Notes: a model not told the origin generated them from the sequence alone. A stretch of DNA of 64,000 nt from Saccharomonospora amisosensis (GCF_011761185.1 NZ_JAAOYM010000001.1:930001-994000); one strand, 5' to 3'. Positions 37,387-45,969 are shown, numbered from the stretch's first letter. Program-made: numbers and translations.

Positions 37387-37794
37387 GTGAACCTCGCCGG
37401 TGTGATGGATGAGCTCGGGGCCGCGTTGGAGACGATCGGCGGGCTGCAGGTGTTTCCGTATTGGGCGGACAGGGTGACGCCGCCGGCGGCGGTGGTGGGG
37501 TGGCCGGATTCCTACAGTTTCGATGGCACGTATGTGCGGGGCGCGGATCGGATCACGGTGCCGGTCACGGTGCTGGTGGGTCGGCTGACGGCGGCCACGT
37601 CTCGGGATCGGTTGGCTGCCTACGCCGATGGGTCCGGGCCGTCCAGCGTCAAGCAGGCCGTCGACGGGCACGCATCGTCGGCGTACGACACGGCGACGGT
37701 CGCTGAGGTCACGGAGTTCGCCGTGTACACGGTGGCGGGTGTGGAGTATCTCGGGGCGACGTTCAGCGTCGACATCATGGGAAGCGGGAGCTAG
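37387..37794 (+). CDS. Tail terminator / head-tail joining protein
   Basis: The 135-residue alpha/beta protein (VMDELGAALETIGGLQVFPYWA...) matches the size and order of siphophage tail terminators, which lie just upstream of the tail tube gene and cap the growing tube. The N-terminal helix followed by a PPAAVVGWP strand is typical. GTG 37387 start. Confidence 0.7.
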   Translation: MNLAGVMDELGAALETIGGLQVFPYWADRVTPPAAVVGWPDSYSFDGTYVRGADRITVPVTVLVGRLTAATSRDRLAAYADGSGPSSVKQAVDGHASSAYDTATVAEVTEFAVYTVAGVEYLGATFSVDIMGSGS

Positions 37795-37796
37795 CA

Positions 37797-38201
37797 ATGG
37801 CCTTTGTGCACGGTCGTAACACGTATGTGTCGCTGGACGGCAACGACCTGTCCACGTATACGAACAACACCGAATGGTCGCGTGAGGCTGACACGCACGA
37901 CACCACCACCTACGGCAAGAACAGCAAGGTGTATGAGGGTGGGTTGAAGGACGGCACGGCCACCATCTCAGGCACCTACGACAACACGGCGGTGACGGGC
38001 CCGAAGGCGGTGATCGAGCCGCTGCTCGGCACGAAGGTGGTGTTCGTGATGCGGCCGGAGGGCACCGGCACGGGCAGACCGGAACGCACGGTGGATGTGG
38101 TGGTGTCCTCCTATGAGGAGACGCTGCCGGTGGCGGACATGGTCACGTGGAGCGCGGAGCTGCAGTTGTCCGACGACGTGACCGACACCGCGCAGATCTG
38201 A
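37797..38201 (+). CDS. Major tail (tube) protein
   Basis: The 134-residue beta-sandwich tube subunit has NDLSTYTNNTEWSREADTHD and the ATISGTYDNTAV strand, typical of short actinophage tail-tube proteins. It precedes the tail assembly chaperones. It polymerises as hexameric rings around the tape measure. Confidence 0.85.
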   Translation: MAFVHGRNTYVSLDGNDLSTYTNNTEWSREADTHDTTTYGKNSKVYEGGLKDGTATISGTYDNTAVTGPKAVIEPLLGTKVVFVMRPEGTGTGRPERTVDVVVSSYEETLPVADMVTWSAELQLSDDVTDTAQI

Positions 38202-38215
38202 CGAGGAGCGACACG

Positions 38216-38533
38216 ATGGCCGTGGACAAGGATCTGCTGTTCGAGCCGATGTTCGACGAGGACGATTTCGAGATCCCGGGGCGCGGCTCGATCCGGGTGC
38301 GTGGCCTGTCGTCGGCCGAGGTGCACAAGATCAAGGACGAGCCGCCGAAGAAGGCGGAATGCATGATCGTGGCGATGGCGTCGGTTGATCCGCTGTTCAC
38401 GGAGGAGGAGGCGGCCCGGCTGCAACGCAAGTGGTCCGCTGGGTTGTGGAAGCGGCTGGTCGAGCAGGTCCAGCGGCTGTCCGGTTTGGCGGATGATGCC
38501 GCCAAAAGCGACGTACAAGAAGTTCGAGAGTGA
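38216..38533 (+). CDS. Tail assembly chaperone (G-like)
   Basis: The 105-residue acidic protein starts MAVDKDLLFEPMFDEDDFEI and ends at 38533. In the last codons GCC GCC AAA AGC, a four-A run (38504-38507) lets the ribosome slip into the +1 frame, where the next ORF continues. The architecture is the conserved G/GT pair that binds the tape measure during tail assembly. Confidence 0.75.
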   Translation: MAVDKDLLFEPMFDEDDFEIPGRGSIRVRGLSSAEVHKIKDEPPKKAECMIVAMASVDPLFTEEEAARLQRKWSAGLWKRLVEQVQRLSGLADDAAKSDVQEVRE

Positions 38534-38708
38534 ACCGGGACTGGAGTTCGAGTTCTACCTGGCTGACCGGCTGGGGATGACGGTGGCGAGGTTGCGGGCG
38601 GAGATGCCGCATCACGAGCTCGTCGCCTGGCACGTGTACCACGGGCGCAAGGCGCAGCGGCGGGAGTTGGCGGAGAAGCAGGCGGCGAATCGGCGGCGGA
38701 GGAGGTGA
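38493..38708 (+). CDS. Tail assembly chaperone, downstream frame (T-like)
   Basis: This ORF overlaps the G-like gene in the +1 frame and encodes YKKFESEPGLEFEFYLADRL followed by a very basic end (QAANRRRRR). It is probably made mainly as a GT fusion by frameshifting at 38504-38507. An ATG pair at 38493/38496 could also start it, but its spacing to any Shine-Dalgarno-like GGCGG is poor. Size 71 residues from the ATG. Confidence 0.65.
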   Translation: MMPPKATYKKFESEPGLEFEFYLADRLGMTVARLRAEMPHHELVAWHVYHGRKAQRRELAEKQAANRRRRR

Positions 38709-38712
38709 CCGG

Positions 38713-39135
38713 GTGGAGATCGAGCCGGTGAAGATCGAGGGGCTGAAAGAGTTCGTCGCTAATCTGAAGAAGATCGACGGGGAGCTGCCGAAAGCGGTGC
38801 GGCTGGCCGGGAACGAGGCCGCCGGGCTGGTCGTGTCCACAGCGAAGAAGAGCGTGCCGTTGGGCCCGTCGCGTGGCGGGCACGCTCGTAACTCGATCAA
38901 GGCGAAGTCGACGCGCACCGAAGCTCGCGTGCAAGGCGGCGGGAAGCGGTTCGCGTACTACCCGTGGTTGGATTTCGGTGGCCGCGCTGGCCGCAACAGG
39001 AAAGTGCGTCGCCCGTTCATCCGCGAGGGCCGCTACATCTTCCCTGCCTACTCCCAGCATGCCGACGAGGTGGTCGGCCGGTATGTGGAGGCGCTGGTGG
39101 ATGTGGCGCGGCAGGCCGGGATCGAGCTCGACTGA
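38713..39135 (+). CDS. HK97 gp10-like neck/tail completion protein
   Basis: The 140-residue protein has the gp10 family layout: LKEFVANLKKIDGELPKAVRLAGNEAA (in part), TAKKSVPLGPSRGGHARNSI and a basic RNRKVRRPFIREG segment. Such proteins join head and tail. Here it lies after the chaperones rather than before the tail terminator, an uncommon order. The stop overlaps the tape-measure ATG. Confidence 0.75.
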   Translation: MEIEPVKIEGLKEFVANLKKIDGELPKAVRLAGNEAAGLVVSTAKKSVPLGPSRGGHARNSIKAKSTRTEARVQGGGKRFAYYPWLDFGGRAGRNRKVRRPFIREGRYIFPAYSQHADEVVGRYVEALVDVARQAGIELD

Positions 39136-40256
39136 TGGCCGGCCCTACCGTCACGCTCACCTTCGCTGGTGACGAGAAGCAACTCACCAAGGCGTTCGGC
39201 AAGGTCGAACAGGCCGCCGAGAGCATGCAGGCCGAAGTTGGCAGTGCCGCGAAGAGCATGGCTGGCGACTTCGACAGCTCCGCGAAGAAGATGAGCTCGG
39301 CCGCGGACGATTCGTCACGCCGAATCCGCGATCACGGTGACGGGATGGAACGCTGGGCGGACCAGGCCGACAGCGTCGACACCCGGGCGATGGGGTTCCG
39401 CGACACGCTCACCGGTGTCCAAGACGGGCTGGCTGGTCTGCGTGGTGAGGGCGAGTCCACATTCGAGAACCTGATGCTGTTGGGATTCGGTATTGGTGAC
39501 CTCGCATCCGGGTTCGCGAATTTCCTCATTCCCGCCATGGCGTCGTTCTGGGGATGGCTGACCAGCACCACCGCTGCGACGTGGTTGGCCACTGCCGCGC
39601 AGACAGCATGGGCCGCGATCACGAAGGGAGTGACGATCGCGACCGCCGCGCTGAATGCTGTCATGCGCGCGAACCCCATATTGTTTGTTGTTGGTTTGAT
39701 CGCGGCACTCGTTATCGCGTTCGGCACTCTGTGGAACAAGTCGGAAGGGTTCCGCAACTTCTTCATCGGTATGTGGAACACGATCAAGAACGTCGTGTCC
39801 GGCGCGGTCAATTTCATCAAGAACCTGTGGAATGGTATCCCCGGGTTCTTCCGGGGCATCGTTTCCGGCATTGGACGCGTGTTCGGCGGGATCGGGAACG
39901 CGATCAAGAACGCGTTCAAGGGCGCGATCAACTTCGTCATCGACCTGTTGAACGGTGCGGTCACCGCGGTCAACGGCCTGATCGGCGGGATCAATCTCAT
40001 CCCTGGTGTCAGCATTCCTCGAATTCCGCACATCCCGAAGTTTCACCAGGGTGGCATTGTTCCCGGAGCTCCGGGCTCGGAGACGCTGGCGATCCTGCAG
40101 GCAGGCGAGAGGGTCATTCCAGCCGGACGAGCAGACCGAGCCGGTGGCCAAGCGCAGATGTCGGTGGGATTCCACGGCAACACCGACAGCGCGGTCGCGA
40201 CCTTGATCATGGGGTTGATCCGCTCTGGTGACATCCAGATCGCGGGGGTGGCGTGA
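39135..40256 (+). CDS. Tape measure protein (short)
   Basis: The 373-residue protein has a coiled helical N-terminus (LTKAFGKVEQAAESMQAEVG), hydrophobic stretches (LFVVGLIAALVIAFGTLW) that may aid DNA entry, Phe/Ile/Gly/Asn repeats (NTIKNVVSGAVNFIKNLWNG), and the typical PGSETLAILQAGERVIP ending. It sets tail length; 373 residues is short for a siphovirus. The start overlaps the previous stop. Confidence 0.9.
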   Translation: MAGPTVTLTFAGDEKQLTKAFGKVEQAAESMQAEVGSAAKSMAGDFDSSAKKMSSAADDSSRRIRDHGDGMERWADQADSVDTRAMGFRDTLTGVQDGLAGLRGEGESTFENLMLLGFGIGDLASGFANFLIPAMASFWGWLTSTTAATWLATAAQTAWAAITKGVTIATAALNAVMRANPILFVVGLIAALVIAFGTLWNKSEGFRNFFIGMWNTIKNVVSGAVNFIKNLWNGIPGFFRGIVSGIGRVFGGIGNAIKNAFKGAINFVIDLLNGAVTAVNGLIGGINLIPGVSIPRIPHIPKFHQGGIVPGAPGSETLAILQAGERVIPAGRADRAGGQAQMSVGFHGNTDSAVATLIMGLIRSGDIQIAGVA

Positions 40257-43200
40257 TGGCCGTGCCGCTGCTGCCGAACCAGCTCGACGGGGCCGAGTTC
40301 GCCGTGGAGGTGGCGTGGGGCGCTGACCCGAACCTGGTCGACACCAGCAGCTGGGTGTGGTCGGACATCACCGAGGATGTGCGATTCAGCGGCGGCCCCA
40401 TTGGGATCACCACCGGTCGTGGTGACGAGGCCAGCCAGTCGCAGCCCGCGAAATGCGCGCTCACCCTGGACAACACGGGTGGTGCGTACAGCCTGGGTGG
40501 CCAGTCGCCGAACTATCCGAACGTGCGCCGTAACACCCCGGTGCGGGTGCGGGTGCTGGGGCCGCTGCGGGGGCTGATCCTCGACGGGCACCAGAGCTCG
40601 TTCGCGTCGACACCCGACGCGGCGGCGCTGGACATTCTCGGCGACATCGACATACGCGCCGACGTTCACCCCACCTCGTGGCGTCCCCGCTACTACCAGC
40701 TGATCGCCTCGAAATACGACGACAACAACCAGGCGTCGTGGACGTTCGCGCTGCTCGACTCGGGGACACTGGAATTGGGTTGGTCCAGCGACGGTGTCAA
40801 TCGCGGAGTGCTCGAGTCCACGGTGCCCGTGCCGACCGACGCGGGGCGCCTCTCGGTGCGCGTGACCCTGGACATCGACAACGGTGTGGGACAGCACGTG
40901 ATCACCTTCTACACGGCCGACACGATCGACGGGCCGTGGACACAACTTGGTGATGCGATCCTAGCTGTCGGCCAGCCGACAATCTTCTCCTCCACGGCGG
41001 CGGTGGTGGTGGGTTTCGCCGATACCTGGTTCTCCAGCATCGCGGGGGCATTCGACGGCACCGTGCACCGTTTCCAGCTGCGCAACGGGATCAACGGCAC
41101 CGTGGCCGCCGACGCCGATTTCGACACACCCACCCCGGGTGCGTCCTCGTTCACCGACAGCACTGGCCTGCCATGGACGATCGCGGGGAACGCGGCGCTG
41201 TCGGCGGTATCGCTGTTCCACGGCTACGCCACGAGCTGGACACCGTCGTGGGATCTGACCGGCCGCATCCCGACCGTGACGCTCACCGCCGCCGGTGGGT
41301 TACGTCGATTGAAGCAGCGGACCAAGCCGGTGCAGTCCACGATGTTCCGGCAGCTGTCCACCCAGCCGGAAGTGGTCGCCTACTGGCCGATGGAAGAGGG
41401 TAAGAACGCGGCCGCGTTCACGTCTGGGCTGGGTAACGACACCACGATCCTGACACCCACCGGTGACGTGACATTCGCGGCGTCCACCGATTTCGTCGGC
41501 TCGGATCACATCCCCACCGTGCGCATCGGCAACATCCGTGGCAACACGCCCTCGTTCACTGGGGCCGCCGATCAACGATTCCTGACGCTGGCGTTGGTGC
41601 CCGAGGGTGGTGTCGCTGGGACGCGGCTGCTGTTCCGCGTGTGGACATCCAGTGGTGTGGTGCGCCGCTGGGATGTGGATGTCGACGCGGCCGGGTTGCT
41701 GCGGCTAGCCGGCTACGACGCGGAGAGCGTGAACGTGTTCACCTCCGCGTGGTTCACGTTCAACATGAACGGGCGGCCGCTCATGGCGTCGCTGTGGCTG
41801 TCGCAGGTCGGGGCGAACACCCAATGGCAGATCTCGACGTGGGACATCAACAGCGAGGGCGTCGCGGGGGACAGCTACCCCACCACCTACGGTCGGATCG
41901 TCGCCGTGCACCTCGGCGACAATTCCGGCGACCTCAACGGCACCGCCTACGGGCATGCCGCGGTTCTCAACGACGAGGTGCACGCGATCTGGGATGTCGC
42001 GCAGAACGGGTTGCGGGCCTGGTCGGGGGAAACCGCGGTGAACCGGGTGGACCGGGTGGCCCGCGAAAACCAGGTGCCGCTCGTCGTGCACGGCGGCAGC
42101 GACCTCACCATGGGCCCGCAGGGCCTGGACACGGTGTTGGAGCTGCTGCGCGAGTGCGAGATCACCGACCAGGGTGTGCTGTTCGACGGTGTCGGCCCTG
42201 GCCTGTCCTACCGGGCGCATGACCTGCGGGAAAACACCAACCCCGCACTCGTCATCGACGCGGCCGCCTCCGAGTTGGCACCCGTGTTCGCGCCGGTCGA
42301 CGACGACCAGCGCACAGTCAACGCGGCCACCATCAAACAGAAAAACGGGAGCCAGGTCACCGCCGCCGACGAGGCGAGCATCGCCGCGATCGGGCTGTAC
42401 GACGCGTCGGAGGAGATCTCCACCGATGACGCCGCCATGCTCGACCAGTACGCGTCATGGCGACTGCACCTGGGCAGCCTGCAGGGATACCGCTACCCGC
42501 AAGTGACGGTGGATGTGCGCGCCACACCAGGCCTGGCCGGGCAGGTGCTCGCGCTGCAGCCATCCGGACGGATCGACGTGACCGGTCTCGGTGGCGTGCT
42601 CCTCGGCCACCCCGCCGACACAGTGCCGCTCCTCGTCGAAGGGTTGTCGCATTCGATCAGCCCGCTGGAGTGGACGGTCACCGCGCAGTGCTCCCCATAC
42701 GGGCCGTGGCGCATCGTCCAACTCGCCGCCGACACCAGCGACACCAGCGAATACGTGGGGCACCTCGACACCGACGGTTCCCAACTGGCCGCCTCGGCCG
42801 CGGCGGGGGCCGTCACGCTGTGGGTGACGACCCTGTCCGGGCCGGTGTGGACCACCACCCCCGACGACTTCCCGTTCGAGACCGAGATCAGCGGGTGGGT
42901 TGTCACCGTCACCGCCTGCGCCAGCGCGATCGCCGACACCTTCACCCGCACAGTCACCAGCGGCTGGGGCACCGCCGACAGCGGCCAAACCTGGACCACC
43001 AGCGGCGGGTCAGCCACCGACTTCTCCACCTCCGGCACCACCGGCGACATCACCCTCACCACCGTCAGCGTCGCCCGGTGGGCGCTGCTCGGCCTGGACC
43101 TCACCAACGTCGACCTCACCGCCACGGTGTCTCCCAGCGCGGTCGCCACCGGCGACTGGATCACCACCTCGCTCATCGCCCGCCGCGCCGACGCGAGCAA

Positions 43201-43621
43201 CTACCTGTCCGCGCAGGTCGAGTTCAAACACACCGGCAACATCGGCATCGGCCTCTACGCCATCGTCGGCGGGACAGTCACCTTCCTGTCCGGCGCGGAA
43301 ATCGGCACCTACAGCGCCGGGGCACAGTTCGGGGTGCGGATGCAGGTCGACGGCGACACGATCCGCGCGAAACTGTGGCCCGCCGCCAGCACCGAACCCA
43401 CCGCGTGGACCGTGTCCAGCACCGGCGCCGACGCGTTCGCCTCGGGCGACACCGGCATCCGCGCGGCACTCAACCCCGCCAACACCAACATCAACCCCGT
43501 TGTGTCGTGGGACGACCTGACCGCCCCCAGCATGCAGCGGTTCACCGTCAACCCGCTGCCAGCCGTCCTGTCGGCCGGTGCGTCCGTGTCCGTGCACAAT
43601 CCACCAGTATTGGGGCTGTGA
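40256..43621 (+). CDS. Tail-tip/minor tail protein with lectin-like domains
   Basis: The 1121-residue protein starts like actinophage distal-tail proteins (ITTGRGDEASQSQPAKCALT). It contains at least two or three concanavalin/LamG-like beta-sandwich regions (about 110-300, 390-590 and 920-1110), between which lies a tail-associated region (ETAVNRVDRVARENQVPL). It combines Dit/Tal-like roles and probably binds the host cell-wall polysaccharide. The TMP stop overlaps its ATG. Confidence 0.75.
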   Translation: MAVPLLPNQLDGAEFAVEVAWGADPNLVDTSSWVWSDITEDVRFSGGPIGITTGRGDEASQSQPAKCALTLDNTGGAYSLGGQSPNYPNVRRNTPVRVRVLGPLRGLILDGHQSSFASTPDAAALDILGDIDIRADVHPTSWRPRYYQLIASKYDDNNQASWTFALLDSGTLELGWSSDGVNRGVLESTVPVPTDAGRLSVRVTLDIDNGVGQHVITFYTADTIDGPWTQLGDAILAVGQPTIFSSTAAVVVGFADTWFSSIAGAFDGTVHRFQLRNGINGTVAADADFDTPTPGASSFTDSTGLPWTIAGNAALSAVSLFHGYATSWTPSWDLTGRIPTVTLTAAGGLRRLKQRTKPVQSTMFRQLSTQPEVVAYWPMEEGKNAAAFTSGLGNDTTILTPTGDVTFAASTDFVGSDHIPTVRIGNIRGNTPSFTGAADQRFLTLALVPEGGVAGTRLLFRVWTSSGVVRRWDVDVDAAGLLRLAGYDAESVNVFTSAWFTFNMNGRPLMASLWLSQVGANTQWQISTWDINSEGVAGDSYPTTYGRIVAVHLGDNSGDLNGTAYGHAAVLNDEVHAIWDVAQNGLRAWSGETAVNRVDRVARENQVPLVVHGGSDLTMGPQGLDTVLELLRECEITDQGVLFDGVGPGLSYRAHDLRENTNPALVIDAAASELAPVFAPVDDDQRTVNAATIKQKNGSQVTAADEASIAAIGLYDASEEISTDDAAMLDQYASWRLHLGSLQGYRYPQVTVDVRATPGLAGQVLALQPSGRIDVTGLGGVLLGHPADTVPLLVEGLSHSISPLEWTVTAQCSPYGPWRIVQLAADTSDTSEYVGHLDTDGSQLAASAAAGAVTLWVTTLSGPVWTTTPDDFPFETEISGWVVTVTACASAIADTFTRTVTSGWGTADSGQTWTTSGGSATDFSTSGTTGDITLTTVSVARWALLGLDLTNVDLTATVSPSAVATGDWITTSLIARRADASNYLSAQVEFKHTGNIGIGLYAIVGGTVTFLSGAEIGTYSAGAQFGVRMQVDGDTIRAKLWPAASTEPTAWTVSSTGADAFASGDTGIRAALNPANTNINPVVSWDDLTAPSMQRFTVNPLPAVLSAGASVSVHNPPVLGL

Positions 43622-43624
43622 GAG

Positions 43625-44095
43625 ATGCCGTTCTTCGCTGGGCAGAAACTGCGCGCATCCGACCTGATCGCGTTGTCCATCGACGCGCACGGCCGCTGGT
43701 ACGCCCCCGGCGGACAATCCATCGCCGCCAGCACCGACACCCCACTGCAGTTCAACAACATCACCACCGCCACCCCACTCGTGACGGTAACCGGAACCGG
43801 GAACTCGATCTTCACGCTGCAGCGGGACGGGGTGTGGGAAATCCACGCCGGCATCCGACACAACGGCGCCAACGTGCTGCAACTGTCGATCTACGAGGGT
43901 GCCGGCGGGTTCTCGTTAGCCGCGCTCCGCGCTTCCGACTCCGGAACCCCCACCGCAGCCTGCTCGCTGAACCGATATTTCACCGCCGGCTCCGCGATCC
44001 GCGTCAACGCCTGGCATCCCACCACCGCCGCCACCGTGTCCAGCACCGGGGAGTCCACCCACCTCGACATCACCTACCGCGGCATGTGGCTGTAA
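43625..44095 (+). CDS. Small tail-tip protein A (AGQKLRASDL motif)
   Basis: The 156-residue protein has an N-terminal FFAGQKLRASDL motif found in actinophage minor tail proteins, then a TNF/C1q-like beta region (FTLQRDGVWEIHAGIRHNG). It may be a receptor-binding trimer. Its motif is shared with the next gene, so both probably dock on the same tail-tip site. Confidence 0.65.
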   Translation: MPFFAGQKLRASDLIALSIDAHGRWYAPGGQSIAASTDTPLQFNNITTATPLVTVTGTGNSIFTLQRDGVWEIHAGIRHNGANVLQLSIYEGAGGFSLAALRASDSGTPTAACSLNRYFTAGSAIRVNAWHPTTAATVSSTGESTHLDITYRGMWL

Positions 44096-44114
44096 CGGGA
44101 AGGGGGGAATCGAC

Positions 44115-44495
44115 GTGCATTTTCTGGCCGGACAGAAACTGCGTGCTTCTGATCTGAATGAGGGCCCGTGGGTGCCGCTGACGCTGCTGGCCGGGTGGGT
44201 ACAGCGCACCGGCTACTACGTTCCCGCGGTCCGGTTGTTGATGGACGAAAGCACAGTGCAGCTGCGCGGCGGCCTGTCCGGCGGCACCGTCACCGCCGGC
44301 ACCGTGTTCGCCACGCTCGCCGCCGAGTTCCGGCCGGCCGCGTCGGTATCGTTCGCCGTATCCGCCAACGACTCCGGTGCTGGCGGCGCGGCCGGTAACC
44401 CGCGCGTGTTCGTGCGCACGAACGGGAACATGGAGATCTGGGGGATAGCCGGCACCTCACCGTTCCACATCGACGGTTGCAGTTTCAGCATCTAG
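44115..44495 (+). CDS. Small tail-tip protein B (AGQKLRASDL motif)
   Basis: The 126-residue protein carries the same docking motif (FLAGQKLRASDLN), then a different beta-rich domain (VQLRGGLSGGTVTAGTVFAT; GNMEIWGIAG). GTG 44115 start. It is likely a second adhesin or fibre tip. Confidence 0.65.
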   Translation: MHFLAGQKLRASDLNEGPWVPLTLLAGWVQRTGYYVPAVRLLMDESTVQLRGGLSGGTVTAGTVFATLAAEFRPAASVSFAVSANDSGAGGAAGNPRVFVRTNGNMEIWGIAGTSPFHIDGCSFSI

Positions 44496-44505
44496 GAGCA
44501 CGTAC

Positions 44506-44691
44506 ATGGGTGATGACACGGTCGGTGAGCGGCTCGCCACGATCGAAACGAAGCTCGATCTGTTGATTGTGAAACGCGACGACCACGAAATACGGCTGCG
44601 GAAACTCGAGCGGTGGGCGTGGGTTGTGGCCGGCGCGGCCGGCGCGATCGGCGGCAGCATCGCACGACTACTCCCAGCGACAGGAGGCTGA
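44506..44691 (+). CDS. Holin-associated XhlA-like small membrane protein
   Basis: The 61-residue protein has an N-terminal coiled coil (ERLATIETKLDLLIVKRDDHEIRLRKLE, in part) and one C-terminal transmembrane helix (AWVVAGAAGAIGGSIARLL). This is the XhlA/hemolysin topology, common beside phage amidases. Confidence 0.6.
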   Translation: MGDDTVGERLATIETKLDLLIVKRDDHEIRLRKLERWAWVVAGAAGAIGGSIARLLPATGG

Positions 44692-44692
44692 C

Positions 44693-45595
44693 ATGCGGAT
44701 CATCCCTCGCGAGGAGTGGGGCGCGCGGCACGGCGACGGTCGCTACTGGACGACGCTGCCTGCGTCGGAGGTGTGGCTGCATCACTCGGTGACGGTCGCG
44801 CCGGACACGGTGCCGCCGTGGACGGACGACTTCGAGGCCATCCGCACGATCGAGCGCATCGGCGCGCAACGCTTCGGCAGTGTGTACGGGTTTCCCTATA
44901 CCTTCGGCATCACCCCGGCAGGGCTCATCTTCGAGGGCCACCACATCGCCAAAACTGGGGCGCACACGTACGGCCACAACACGATCGGCCGCGCGATCTG
45001 CCTGGTAGGCAACTACGAGACCGACGAGCCCACCGAGCTGCAGCTGGACGCGGTGGCATGGCTGCTGCGGCACGGCCAGGCGCAGGGATGGTGGCGCGAG
45101 GCCAGACTGGACGGTGGGCACCGGGACCTCACGGCCACCGCATGCCCCGGACGCCATGCCTACGCCGCGATCCCCCGCATCAACGCTCGCGCCACCCAAC
45201 CCATCGGCGGTGGCGGCGCTTCCCCATCGACCGGTGGCGCACAGCGCCGCTACCTACAGGAGGAATCCACTATGCAGCTGCAGCCCGGCAAGCACGGCCA
45301 GTACCGGTCCATCCCCGACGGCGCCACGCGGGTGATCGTCGGGTGCCCGCACGGGCAGATGTCGGCCCGGATCATCTGGCACGGTCCCGGCTACCCGTCG
45401 ACGCACGACATGGACACGCGGTGGCCGGATTTCGACTGGGTCGCGAAGGACGCGGTCCACAACACGATTCACCGGCTGCGGCCGTGGCGGGTGCCGATCC
45501 CGGAGAAGGCGACGGGGTTCGCGCTGTACTGGGATTACCCGCCGGTCGAGGGCCACTACGACGACTACACCGGAGAGGTGTCGTTCGAGTTCTAG
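44693..45595 (+). CDS. N-acetylmuramoyl-L-alanine amidase endolysin with nested C-terminal product
   Basis: The 300-residue endolysin has an amidase-2/PGRP domain (residues 1-165: VWLHHSVT with zinc His 30/31, GGHRDLTATACPG with His/Cys ligands), a Gly/Ser linker and a C-terminal domain (194-300), probably cell-wall binding. AGGAGGAA at 45258-45265 stands six bases before an in-frame ATG at 45272, so a separate 107-residue C-terminal product is expected, as known for some Gram-positive endolysins such as Lys170. It cuts stem peptides from glycan. Confidence 0.88.
   Translation: MRIIPREEWGARHGDGRYWTTLPASEVWLHHSVTVAPDTVPPWTDDFEAIRTIERIGAQRFGSVYGFPYTFGITPAGLIFEGHHIAKTGAHTYGHNTIGRAICLVGNYETDEPTELQLDAVAWLLRHGQAQGWWREARLDGGHRDLTATACPGRHAYAAIPRINARATQPIGGGGASPSTGGAQRRYLQEESTMQLQPGKHGQYRSIPDGATRVIVGCPHGQMSARIIWHGPGYPSTHDMDTRWPDFDWVAKDAVHNTIHRLRPWRVPIPEKATGFALYWDYPPVEGHYDDYTGEVSFEF
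45258..45274 (+). promoter_or_regulatory. Internal ribosome-binding site within the endolysin
   Basis: AGGAGGAA (45258-45265) and ATG 45272, six bases apart, in frame with the amidase. It is as strong as any start in the phage. Confidence 0.7.
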
Positions 45596-45604
45596 GGAGG
45601 CAGC

Positions 45605-45805
45605 ATGATCAGGGGCAGGATCGGCCGGATCGCCAAGGCCGTGGTCGCGGCGGTCGGCGGTCTGGCGACGGCGTTGACGCCGGTGGTGGCTGACGAGGTG
45701 ATCGGGCTCGACGAGCTCGGCACCGTCGTGTCGGCGATCGTGGTGGCGGTGGGCACGGTGGCGGCGGTGTGGCGCGTCCCCAACCGGAGCAGCACCGATG
45801 GGTAG
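45605..45805 (+). CDS. Holin
   Basis: The 66-residue protein has two hydrophobic segments (AVVAAVGGLATALTPVV, LGTVVSAIVVAVGTVAAVW) flanked by basic residues, typical of small actinophage holins that open the membrane for endolysin. It lies nine bases after the amidase. Confidence 0.75.
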   Translation: MIRGRIGRIAKAVVAAVGGLATALTPVVADEVIGLDELGTVVSAIVVAVGTVAAVWRVPNRSSTDG

Positions 45806-45914
45806 GGGCCAGCGGTCTGACGGTCGGGTCCCACCGACCCGGGACGGGCCGCAGACACCCCCGCCGCCACCCGAGCCGAAGAGGTGTGGCTGCCGCTGCG
45901 GTTGCCGCTGCTGA
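45798..45914 (+). CDS. Cysteine-rich 38-residue microprotein
   Basis: The ATG overlaps the holin stop region. The sequence is basic, then has a proline run (TPPPPPEP) and ends KRCGCRCGCRC, five Cys in nine residues. It is too short for family assignment; the tail could bind metal or form disulfides. The overlap with the holin and the distinctive tail argue it may be real. Confidence 0.4.
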   Translation: MGRGQRSDGRVPPTRDGPQTPPPPPEPKRCGCRCGCRC

Positions 45915-45931
45915 GACGTGAACCGCAGCCA

Positions 45932-45959
45932 AAAACTTCCCGCGACTGCAGTAAGTTTT
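45932..45959. terminator. Inverted repeat after the lysis genes
   Basis: AAAACTT and AAGTTTT (7 bp) enclose a loop containing the palindrome ACTGCAGT. It lies 17 bp after the last rightward gene; on the plus strand the 3' arm ends in TTTT. With the next hairpin it separates the late operon from the leftward cargo genes. Confidence 0.45.
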
Positions 45960-45969
45960 CCGACCGTCC

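Noticed and set aside
42457-44157. 566-codon plus-strand ORF across the tail-tip genes
   Set aside because: Arg/His/Gly-rich shadow in another frame of three well-supported genes.
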